The notes beneath the pieces are model-generated. The model saw only the letters and a list, made by a program, of their open reading frames with translations, did not search any database and had not been told where the DNA came from. DNA of 64,000 nucleotides from Prochlorococcus sp. MIT 0604 (lineage in GTDB: Bacteria; Cyanobacteriota; Cyanobacteriia; PCC-6307; Cyanobiaceae). Below are positions 40,407 through 47,054 of this stretch, one piece after another; within the stretch, counting starts at the first letter, position 1, and each line of letters starts with the position of its first letter. Position numbers and translations under genes: made by a program. The stretch covers positions 1,426,001-1,490,000 of the forward strand of contig NZ_CP007753.1 of the NCBI RefSeq assembly GCF_000757845.1, given 5' to 3'.

Positions 40407-41288
40407 ATGGAAGGATTTTTAGCTCTTATTTTTGTGGTTTGGTGCATTTGGAATATGTACAAAACATTTAATAAAAATATTAATAGAGGATTATCTAATG
40501 ATTGGAACAAATTAAATCAAGAAGATGAAAAAGAATACCTCAGAGAGGAAATTAGTAGACGCAAAAGTGAAAGAGTTTCTAGTTTTAAACAAAGTCTCAA
40601 GGGTAGTTGTATTTGTGGCTGCAACGGCATCCCAATGACTTTATTACCTTCATATTCAATTGATTATGAGAAATATAAATATTGTCCTGCAAGATTACAA
40701 AGAAAAAAAACAGGTTTTTATATCAATAATTCAGGCAAACTTGTTGAATGGATCCCCTCAAGAAAAAAGCTTTCCCTTGAAAGACGTTATAAGAAAATAA
40801 AGCAAAAAGAACAAAAAGAATTAAGGGATAACATTCGGAAAGAAAAAGAAAAAGAAACTCAAAGAAGATTAAAAGAACAACAAATAGCTGAATGGATTGC
40901 ACAGGGCAATACAGGTTTAAAACCTTTATCTATAGAAGAAGCAAGATATAGAAAAATGAAAACCTATATAGGCAAACCCTGTCGACTTGGACATATTGAG
41001 CGTTTTACAAGAAATAGTGATTGTGTAATTTGTGCTATGACTGCTTCAAAATTAAGGGATGCTATGAAACGAGGTGCATACCCAATCAAATTAAATGAAG
41101 ATGAAAAGGAGCAAGTAATTAGAATTTATGAGGAAGCAAAAAGATTAAGTAAAGAAACAGGTATAGAGCATCATGTGGATCATATTAAACCAGTTTCTAA
41201 AGGTGGAACTAATCACCCAAGCAATCTACAAATCTTGACCGCCAAGGAAAATCTTTCAAAAGGGGACAAATGGCAAGACAAAAATTAA
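40407..41288 (+). CDS. Membrane-anchored HNH-domain protein
   Basis: 293 residues. An N-terminal hydrophobic helix (FLALIFVVWCIWNMYKTF) is followed by a cysteine-bearing segment (CICGCNG), a long charged coiled region, then CRLGH/CVICAM zinc-type cysteines and a classic HNH nuclease signature at about 253-285: HHVDHIKPVSKGGTNHPSN, with NLQILTAKENLSKG after. HNH domains cut DNA in phage, restriction and mobile-element proteins. The membrane anchor is unusual. It lies in cassette 7. Confidence 0.78.
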   Translation: MEGFLALIFVVWCIWNMYKTFNKNINRGLSNDWNKLNQEDEKEYLREEISRRKSERVSSFKQSLKGSCICGCNGIPMTLLPSYSIDYEKYKYCPARLQRKKTGFYINNSGKLVEWIPSRKKLSLERRYKKIKQKEQKELRDNIRKEKEKETQRRLKEQQIAEWIAQGNTGLKPLSIEEARYRKMKTYIGKPCRLGHIERFTRNSDCVICAMTASKLRDAMKRGAYPIKLNEDEKEQVIRIYEEAKRLSKETGIEHHVDHIKPVSKGGTNHPSNLQILTAKENLSKGDKWQDKN

Positions 41289-41379
41289 AATGTCAACAAT
41301 TTCTTGATTAGTAAATGCTTAATACTTATCATTTCAATAATTGGTTAAGTTCATGAATTATCCAGATTAGGAAGAAAAA

Positions 41380-42345
41380 ATGGAAGATATTTCTTATTTT
41401 AAAAAAGTAGACAATCTTATAGATCAGTTATTTTATGAAGGAACAATTAACGAAGGAACTCTGCAAGTTCTTTCAGATATATTTGATGGTTTGAATGAAC
41501 CTGAAAATAAGGAAGAATTTATTTCTCAATTAAAAGAAGAACATCAAATTGATTCTAGTCTTGAATCACTAAAACAATATCTAGATGAAGATTTTAAAGC
41601 GTGGGACGAAGAGCCTGAAGACTTTGAAGAAAGACTCAAATATAGATTTAATATTGGCGAGTCGATGCAATTTCCCAATGTAAAAGAGTTTCTCAAAGAT
41701 CTTAATTATGAAATCATGCAGGGAGTTCTGAATGGTTCAATTACTACTGGCTTAAAGCAAACTATCCCAAAAGAACTTTTTGGATTTTTACCTCTTAGTA
41801 ATTTTGAAGGAGCGGTGGAACAAGCTTTTGATAGATATAACGAGGAATGCATAGAATCAGATATAGAGCCAAGAGAACCTGAAGAGGTAGAAAATTCAGA
41901 GCTACTTTTTTTTAATGAAAATTTTGTTGATATCCTTATGTATTTCCATGATACTTTTGGAGACGAACTTGATTATTTAGAGGAAATCGCATTCGGGAGT
42001 GGTGATTCAGTTAACGAAGTAAAAGAACGTTGCAATGAGGTTTATCGTGATCGATTTCGTTTTAAGGAAGAGCTCTTAAATGAAAAGTTATTAGAAGAGA
42101 CTAGTCATGAACTTAGTACTCAACTCTGGCAAGAAGGAGTAACTGCTGCTAATTGGTGGAGAAAAAAAGCAAAAGAAAAAAATGATGATAAAAACTTTTT
42201 AATTTTTTCTGAAAATATGGTTAAATTCCATTTAAAAGAAATTAGAGGAAGTTACATTCTTGATTGTCTGAGAGATTTACCATTAGAAGAAAAAGCTCGA
42301 ATTATTAAAGAAGCCAAAGAGACTTGTGAGTGGTTTATAAAATGA
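41380..42345 (+). CDS. Acidic hypothetical protein (321 aa)
   Basis: A soluble helical protein with a very high Glu/Asp content (DNLIDQLFYEGTINEGTLQV, EEPEDFEERLKYR, SDIEPREPEEVEN). No cysteine, signal or membrane segment. The strong negative charge could mimic DNA or bind basic partners. It lies immediately after the HNH gene, which makes an inhibitor or accessory role conceivable, but nothing shows it. Confidence 0.5.
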   Translation: MEDISYFKKVDNLIDQLFYEGTINEGTLQVLSDIFDGLNEPENKEEFISQLKEEHQIDSSLESLKQYLDEDFKAWDEEPEDFEERLKYRFNIGESMQFPNVKEFLKDLNYEIMQGVLNGSITTGLKQTIPKELFGFLPLSNFEGAVEQAFDRYNEECIESDIEPREPEEVENSELLFFNENFVDILMYFHDTFGDELDYLEEIAFGSGDSVNEVKERCNEVYRDRFRFKEELLNEKLLEETSHELSTQLWQEGVTAANWWRKKAKEKNDDKNFLIFSENMVKFHLKEIRGSYILDCLRDLPLEEKARIIKEAKETCEWFIK

Positions 42346-42425
42346 AACCAGTTACCATCGAAACATTTTTTGAAGTTCTAGATAGTTATCTAAACGGTTT
42401 TTATAATCGGGGTTTACATAGGTGA
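42342..42425 (+). CDS. Possible 27-residue peptide overlapping the acidic gene
   Basis: ATG 42342 overlaps the acidic gene's stop (ATGA) and gives MKPVTIETFFEVLDSYLNGF before TGA 42423. It ends 15 bases before E8. Coupled overlap is the only support. Confidence 0.32.
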   Translation: MKPVTIETFFEVLDSYLNGFYNRGLHR

Positions 42426-42439
42426 ACAGCCACTAAGCT

Positions 42440-42657
42440 AACCCCATACCACCCATCACTTTCCTAAATAGGAACTTTGATGGATAATAAATTTATACCC
42501 AAAAAAGTTTGGATAACACGTCCTCCAAGCCTTAAAAATCGCCGAGATCCCTTGATATGACTGAAGAAAAGTTTTGGCTAATGAAAAGTGAGCCAGCTTG
42601 ATATGACTAGGTTTCTCAAATTTTCTTAAATTCTATTCTAGCAAAATTCTAGCAAAA
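42440..42657 (+). repeat. E element, copy E8
   Basis: Left block ACCACCCATCACTTTCCTAA and GGATAATAAATTTATACCC; left variable part contains GTTTGGATAA; core ATG 42557 with frame MTEEKFWLMKSEPA then TGA; the right block is partly lost and its variable site is ATTCTAGCAAA-ATTCTAGCA, which in E3, E5 and E9 lies on the left side instead. Confidence 0.88.
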
Positions 42658-42706
42658 CTAATAAATATAAATACATTCATTGAGGTAAGGATTAAGGATA
42701 ATTTGT

Positions 42707-42750
42707 GATTGACAGTCGATCTAACATAGAGGGATAAAACCCTCTTTTTA
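42707..42750 (+). repeat. R element, copy R4
   Basis: GATTGACAGTCGATCTAA core, then the AGAGGG/CCCTCT hairpin and a T-run. The start codon of the next gene is 42751, directly at its end. Lies about 50 bases after E8. Confidence 0.78.
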
Positions 42751-43074
42751 ATGGATATTTTTGGTTCTATTTTTTTGTTGGTTGTCCTTAGTGCCGTGTT
42801 TCTTGGAACACTTAATAGTTTGTATGAAGGTGGTTACTTTATATTGAGAGAATGGTGGGATGATGATTATAGGAAATTTCGTAAAACCACCTTTAAGAGT
42901 AGGATTAAAGGTATTTTTTTAGCGTTACTGATAGATAGCATTTTTTATTCAATTTTAGCAATTTGCGTTCATATCAAATCTGAAGGCAATGGCAACACTG
43001 ATGGTCTAATGATTATGTTTGGCATAATATTTCTACTTCTTACAATGTCTAGGGGTCCTCATACCTACGATTAA
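42751..43074 (+). CDS. Membrane protein (107 aa)
   Basis: Helices at about 3-22 (IFGSIFLLVVLSAVFLGTL), 55-72 and 85-100, with a charged loop (REWWDDDYRKFRKTTFK). R4 is directly upstream. Family unknown; possibly small-molecule or partner-binding at the membrane. Confidence 0.55.
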   Translation: MDIFGSIFLLVVLSAVFLGTLNSLYEGGYFILREWWDDDYRKFRKTTFKSRIKGIFLALLIDSIFYSILAICVHIKSEGNGNTDGLMIMFGIIFLLLTMSRGPHTYD

Positions 43075-43096
43075 TGTTTTATTTAATTTTTGAGTA

Positions 43097-44059
43097 ATGG
43101 GAAAAGAAACTTCACAACTAACAGAAAAAGAAGCTTTGAGTATCTATGCGAGAATGATGCACAGTCTTGATTCGTCTGAGTTTGAATCGTTTTTGGCAGA
43201 AGACTTCTCATACTCATCACAAAAAGTCTTAACCGATATGAACTCAAAAGATGAGTTCATCGAATATATCAGACCAAAACTTGAAGTAATAAAAAAAACT
43301 AATAGTCCTGTTTACGCAGAATTAGGCGTCTGCCCAGCCTATGGTCATAACGACTGCCTTATCATGGCTCAAGGCGATAAGTCTAATCTACTTGGAGTTG
43401 CTTATGCTTCTGTAGAGGAGGGAAAAATATCTGGTCTTTCCTTGTGCATTGTTCCAACTCCTGATTCGGCTATTCGAAGTGGAATTTATCCAGGTCTTAA
43501 TGAGGTGGATTCAGGTCTTAATGTGAAAAAAGATCAAGTCATAATAACTGAAGAAGAATTTCAACGTAAAAAGGAACAGTTATTAAATTTAGGAAAAAAA
43601 GAAACTTATCAAATAGAACTATCTGGGTATGACGAGGTGCAGGCTTTTGGTATGGCGTTCGGTCTTATTGGTGAGAGAGAAAGACCAAAAGAAGATTTTT
43701 ATGAATCAACTAACTTTAATAATCTAGAGAGTTCCTTACCTTCAGATACTATTAAAGTCGCAACTTATGTGAACAAAAAATACTCCACAAAAAAAATATA
43801 TTTTTATGTGTGCTCATTTACTGAATCAACTCAGAGAGCAAATCATCAAGAAGTATATTCACTCTTTTCTATTATGTGGAGTAGAGATAGTCTCTGGGAA
43901 TTAAACCCTTGGTACTGTTGTTCTGTACTATCTGAAAAACCTCAAGCACCTTTACATAAAGAAGCAGCAAATTGGATGTTTAAAGGAGTTGCTACCACAG
44001 GTTGTTTAATTGCATCAGTAGATGACTTCAAAAATGGGACATTGGAGATATTAATTTAA
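43097..44059 (+). CDS. Hypothetical protein with N-terminal NTF2-like region (320 aa)
   Basis: Residues 10-110 look like an NTF2/SnoaL-type domain: KEALSIYARMMHSLDSSEFE, then FLAEDFSYSSQKVL and IEYIRPKLEVI. The middle (ITEEEFQRKKEQLLNLGKKE) is a linker, and the C-terminal 160 residues are a second folded region with tryptophans and paired cysteines (NPWYCCSVL, TTGCLIAS). I do not recognise the whole. It starts 22 bases after the membrane-protein gene, probably the same transcript. Confidence 0.5.
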   Translation: MGKETSQLTEKEALSIYARMMHSLDSSEFESFLAEDFSYSSQKVLTDMNSKDEFIEYIRPKLEVIKKTNSPVYAELGVCPAYGHNDCLIMAQGDKSNLLGVAYASVEEGKISGLSLCIVPTPDSAIRSGIYPGLNEVDSGLNVKKDQVIITEEEFQRKKEQLLNLGKKETYQIELSGYDEVQAFGMAFGLIGERERPKEDFYESTNFNNLESSLPSDTIKVATYVNKKYSTKKIYFYVCSFTESTQRANHQEVYSLFSIMWSRDSLWELNPWYCCSVLSEKPQAPLHKEAANWMFKGVATTGCLIASVDDFKNGTLEILI

Positions 44060-44063
44060 AACG

Positions 44064-44179
44064 CTTACTACTCCCACTACTAGCTGCTATCTCATTATCT
44101 TCTCCAATTAATGCTGGCGTTGATACTAAAGAAAAAATCTTTTATTTCGAAGCTCTAGTTCATCGAGAATATCTTTAAG
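44064..44179 (+). pseudogene. Possible remnant of a secreted-protein gene
   Basis: In the frame reading KRLLLPLLAAISLSSPINAG there is a textbook signal peptide but no start codon: the codon before KRLLL is TTA. After 18 more codons (VDTKEKIFYFEALVHREYL) it stops at TAA. It overlaps the end of the leftward small gene. A lost gene start is likely, though chance resemblance cannot be excluded. Confidence 0.3.
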
Positions 44180-44338
44180 GATTACTCTGATTAGAATTGT
44201 TTCATCAATAATCATTCTTAAACCATCTTCTAAAGTTTCGAAATCATTAGCTTTTAATCTCTCTCTTATTTCAATAACAATCTTCATCGATTCAATTGTT
44301 TTATCATCCATTTTCAGAATCTTTAAGAGAGTCTCCAT
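44126..44338 (-). CDS. Small acidic protein (70 aa)
   Basis: Starts METLLKILKMDDKTIESMKI and is one to two helices (IVIEIRERLKANDFETLEDG). Its start overlaps the end of the upstream gene by 35 bases, so the two are probably co-transcribed. Soluble, unknown function. Confidence 0.48.
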   Translation of the reverse strand: METLLKILKMDDKTIESMKIVIEIRERLKANDFETLEDGLRMIIDETILIRVILKDILDELELRNKRFFL

Positions 44339-44732
44339 CGCAAATAATTAGAGCTTGAGTCTTGTTATGTTGCATTATTTGATAATCACTATCATCCTTT
44401 GCATCTTTAAGAAGCTCAATAATCTTTGTATTTTGTTCAATAAGAATTTTCTGATTACCAGTACTTTCCTTATGAAAACCCTGAAACATATCAAATAAAT
44501 ATCTAAACCCTTTATTAACCGATTTCTTAAGACTACCTACCGCATTGGCATTATTGGCAATTACTTGATTATTCTGGCGAATTACTGTTGAAGTCTCTTT
44601 GTATTTTTCAAAGACACTACTTAAAGCTTTAGAGAAAGCGTTCTTTCTACTTTCCTGAGAGTTGAACTTCTTTAATGAAGCATTATTGTCATCGTTAGAA
44701 GTTCCAGAGTTACTGGCGTTCAGCATTTTCAA
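44304..44732 (-). CDS. Polar coiled-coil-type protein (142 aa)
   Basis: Asn/Ser-rich N-terminus (NASNSGTSNDDNNASLKKFN) followed by a helical region (FSKALSSVFEKYKE, VNKGFRYLFDMFQGFHKEST, NQKILIEQNTKIIELLKDAK) with many hydrophobic heptad positions. No catalytic motif. It faces the acidic 70-residue gene downstream. Confidence 0.5.
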   Translation of the reverse strand: MKMLNASNSGTSNDDNNASLKKFNSQESRKNAFSKALSSVFEKYKETSTVIRQNNQVIANNANAVGSLKKSVNKGFRYLFDMFQGFHKESTGNQKILIEQNTKIIELLKDAKDDSDYQIMQHNKTQALIICDGDSLKDSENG

Positions 44733-44901
44733 AATTTATATGATGAGTATTTATATAATTAGCACTCCCTATGGTATCTGCATGAAGTTACTTTATATTC
44801 GTTACATTTCTGAAATAATAGTAAACAAATAAACTGATATATCATTGCTATCACTAGTGTTGCACAAAAGCCAACAGATGATTTTTGATGACAGTTGACA
44901 G

Positions 44902-45028
44902 CTGTGGACAATAAGTCCACAGACGATGATTGTTGATAGTTGTTGACAATAAGTCAACAGAGATTGTTGATAGTTGTGGACAATAAGTCCACAGAGATAG
45001 TTGATAGTTGTGGACAATAAGTCCACAG
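44902..45028. repeat. Four-unit tandem array of hairpins
   Basis: Four units at 44903, 44941, 44975 and 45009 (spacing 38, 34, 34) each contain TGTGGAC-AATAA-GTCCACA, with a constant AATAA loop and a TTGATAG-like lead-in. In unit 2 both arms change together (TGTTGAC / GTCAACA), so pairing is kept. It lies in the gene-free stretch between the leftward gene and E9. The array could be a protein-binding site or a structured RNA. Confidence 0.85.
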
Positions 45029-45199
45029 TAAGTTGCTCTAAATACTTATAAGTAAATAAGAAATAAAACACAGTATTTCCAATGAGTATACCCCTTTTCT
45101 TATATCAATTACAGAACAAAGATATGGGTCTTCAATGGTATTTAGTGACCCATGATGAGTATCTAAATGGTATTCAAGGGTAAATAGAGACCATAGACT

Positions 45200-45352
45200 T
45201 ACCCCAATACCAACCATCACTTTCCTAAATAGGAACTTTAATGGATAATAAACATATAAATGAAATTCTGATTCTAGCAAAATTCTAGCAGATTAATTCC
45301 TCCAAATCCCTTGATATGACTGAAGAAAATTTTTGGCTAATGAAAAGTGAGC
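45200..45352 (+). repeat. E element, copy E9: the native upstream region and start of the EVE gene
   Basis: CCAACCATCACTTTCCTAAA, GGATAATAAACATATAAAT, the variable site ATTCTAGCAAA-ATTCTAGCA, then CCCTTGATATGACTGAAGAA running into the intact EVE gene at 45316. This is the right end of the array and the only copy in which the reading frame continues. Confidence 0.9.
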
Positions 45353-45774
45353 CTGATGCATATAGCATAGATACTTTAAAAAATGACGGTGTAACTTTAT
45401 GGGATGGAATAAGAAATTATCAGGCTCGAAATTTTATGAGAAAAATGAATAAAGGAGATAAAGTTTTTTTCTATCATTCGAATTGTAAACCCCCAGGTAT
45501 TGTGGGACTTATGGAGGTAATAGATCTAAATATTATTGATCCTACTCAATTTGATAAAGATTCAAAATATTTTGATCCAAAATCTAAACCTGATAATCCT
45601 AGATGGGATTGTGTAAAAGTAAAATATAATTTTAAATCAGATAAGATTTTAAGTTTACCTGAATTAAAGATTTTATTTAATGAGGATGAGTTATTAGTCG
45701 TAAAAAAAGGAAATAGGTTGTCAATATTACCTGTCAGAAATGATATTGCAAAAATACTACTAGAAAAAATATAA
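45316..45774 (+). CDS. EVE-domain protein
   Basis: 152 residues, a single EVE domain: FWLMKSEPDAYSIDTLK, then TLWDGIRNYQARNFMRKM, GDKVFFYHSN, PRWDCVKVKYNFK. EVE domains (PUA-like fold) bind modified bases in DNA or RNA. The length matches stand-alone bacterial members. The first dozen codons and upstream 110 bases are the template of the eight truncated copies E1-E8 in the island, so this gene is the likely integration anchor. It appears complete and is followed by core genes. Confidence 0.9.
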   Translation: MTEENFWLMKSEPDAYSIDTLKNDGVTLWDGIRNYQARNFMRKMNKGDKVFFYHSNCKPPGIVGLMEVIDLNIIDPTQFDKDSKYFDPKSKPDNPRWDCVKVKYNFKSDKILSLPELKILFNEDELLVVKKGNRLSILPVRNDIAKILLEKI

Positions 45775-45780
45775 AAATTT

Positions 45781-46032
45781 TTAATCCTTAAAATTCATTG
45801 AAAACATATTACCAATGTAGAGTCTAGTTAAATCCCTATTTTGAAATCCTTTTTGCATCAAAAATCCTGCAATAGCAGCTTGTAGTATCCTGTATTGATC
45901 CCAGTTAGGATGATCCTCAACGAATTCTTTCATAGCCTTTTGAAGATTTTCTTGAAGTTCACATTTGAAACTTATTACTTCATCTTTATGATTTAATACT
46001 TTTGAATTTTCGTCGTAATTTAACTCTTGCAT
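45781..46032 (-). CDS. DUF2811-family protein
   Basis: 83 residues from ATG 46032 (an alternative ATG at 46107 adds 25). The pattern ISFKCELQENLQKAMKEFVE then DHPNWDQYRILQAAIAGFLM followed by QNRDLTRLYIGNMF is that of DUF2811, found in cyanobacteria. Soluble helical protein. It faces the EVE gene tail to tail; function unknown. Confidence 0.7.
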   Translation of the reverse strand: MQELNYDENSKVLNHKDEVISFKCELQENLQKAMKEFVEDHPNWDQYRILQAAIAGFLMQKGFQNRDLTRLYIGNMFSMNFKD

Positions 46033-46226
46033 ATTGAAAAAACTTAATTGAAATTTAAATCTACATGATGTAGTTTTCTCCAAAATCACTGAATCGTCAA
46101 CAATCATTATTAAGAGACAGTCTCAGGTTATAGAATAATGAGAATTCAGTCATCAGTAGGAAATTCATGGAAATCAATTTTGTAAATTTAAATCTTACTT
46201 AAATATGAAGATTTATATAAAATCAT

Positions 46227-46285
46227 AAGTTTTCCACATACCTTAGATCATTAGATATTTTTTTTTTAAATACTGTGGAAAACTT
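46227..46285. promoter_or_regulatory. Inverted pair of DnaA-box-like sites
   Basis: AAGTTTTCCACA (46227-46238) and TGTGGAAAACTT (46274-46285) are a perfect 12-bp inverted repeat 35 bases apart in very AT-rich sequence. TTTTCCACA matches the DnaA box reported for cyanobacteria. The interval 46108-46345 contains no gene. It lies at the island/core junction and is too small to be the chromosomal origin by itself. Confidence 0.5.
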
Positions 46286-46345
46286 GTGAAAAATTTTTTT
46301 TGGGAAGGGGAAATTTTTTCTAAAATTTCCAATTTTATTTATCTT

Positions 46346-46717
46346 TTAATCCATTGATTCCCACATGTTTTTTATTTCATAAAATAAATTTTGTGCAATT
46401 GGTATCGGCCAATACATTTCGAAGGATCTAGTTTGTTCTTGACTTTCGAAAACGAATCTCAAACTCCATTCATTTTTTTTTCCCTCTAACTTTATATACC
46501 AAGGTAGTTGTTCTAATTCTAAAGTAATAAATTCTTCATCCATTAGTTCGTCTTTGATAACTAATAGTTGTTCATTAATTCTTAAGAGTAGAAGGTAAAG
46601 TGAATAGAATTCATTTTTTTGTAGCTCAATTGACCAATTATCAACACCAATCAAAAAGCAAAATTTACCTTTTTTAAAATCTTTAAGTAATCTCCATCTT
46701 TTTTGGTTTTTTACCAA
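46346..46717 (-). CDS. DUF1818-family protein
   Basis: 123 residues: GVDNWSIELQKNEFYSLYLL, EQLPWYIKLEGKKNEWSLRF and FEMYWPIPIAQNLFYEI match DUF1818, a single-domain soluble family of cyanobacteria and plastids. It ends near the DnaA-like sites and starts three bases past rpoZ, forming a leftward pair. Function unknown. Confidence 0.75.
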   Translation of the reverse strand: MVKNQKRWRLLKDFKKGKFCFLIGVDNWSIELQKNEFYSLYLLLLRINEQLLVIKDELMDEEFITLELEQLPWYIKLEGKKNEWSLRFVFESQEQTRSFEMYWPIPIAQNLFYEIKNMWESMD

Positions 46718-46719
46718 AA

Positions 46720-46956
46720 TTAGCCTGGGAGTAAATCTGGTTGATCTTGTTCATCGCTTAGTTCAATAATTGACCTTTGAACAGGTTTAATAGTTGACTC
46801 CTCTAATAAGCCATCAAAATCATCAAAACGTCTTTGTTTAGCTCTGAAAGCAATTTTCACCGTAGTTAAATATCTATTAGTTGATTTTCTTATCAAGCTC
46901 TCTCCTCTCTTTGCAAGATCATTAGAATCGATTCCTGCATTATTTGATATGTTCAT
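46720..46956 (-). CDS. rpoZ: RNA polymerase omega subunit
   Basis: 78 residues. The segment [40 protein letters not shown] and the C-terminal [14 protein letters not shown] are the characteristic cyanobacterial omega sequence. Omega helps assemble beta' into core RNA polymerase. Transcribed leftward with the DUF1818 gene and divergent from the Hsp70-type gene. Confidence 0.88.
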   Translation of the reverse strand: MNISNNAGIDSNDLAKRGESLIRKSTNRYLTTVKIAFRAKQRRFDDFDGLLEESTIKPVQRSIIELSDEQDQPDLLPG

Positions 46957-47054
46957 TAAAAAAAATTTTTTACTATAAAATATATTTTACAGTTTATTCG
47001 ACCGTTTCAAAACATAAATTACAAAAAGAACTTAATTAAATCAAAAAATTTCAT

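Noticed and set aside
44902-45028. Possible CRISPR array
   Set aside because: Only four units, spacing of 34-38 bp with no spacer-like variation, no cas gene in the window.
44902-45028. DnaA boxes in the hairpin units
   Set aside because: TGTGGACAATAA is not a TTATNCACA or TTTTCCACA box on either strand.
44802-45071. Minus-strand frame through the hairpin array
   Set aside because: It only reflects the repeated hairpin units and has no support outside them.
23712-45352. Integron attC-like interpretation of E elements
   Set aside because: They are direct repeats without a folded attC-type bottom strand, and no IntI-like gene is in the window.
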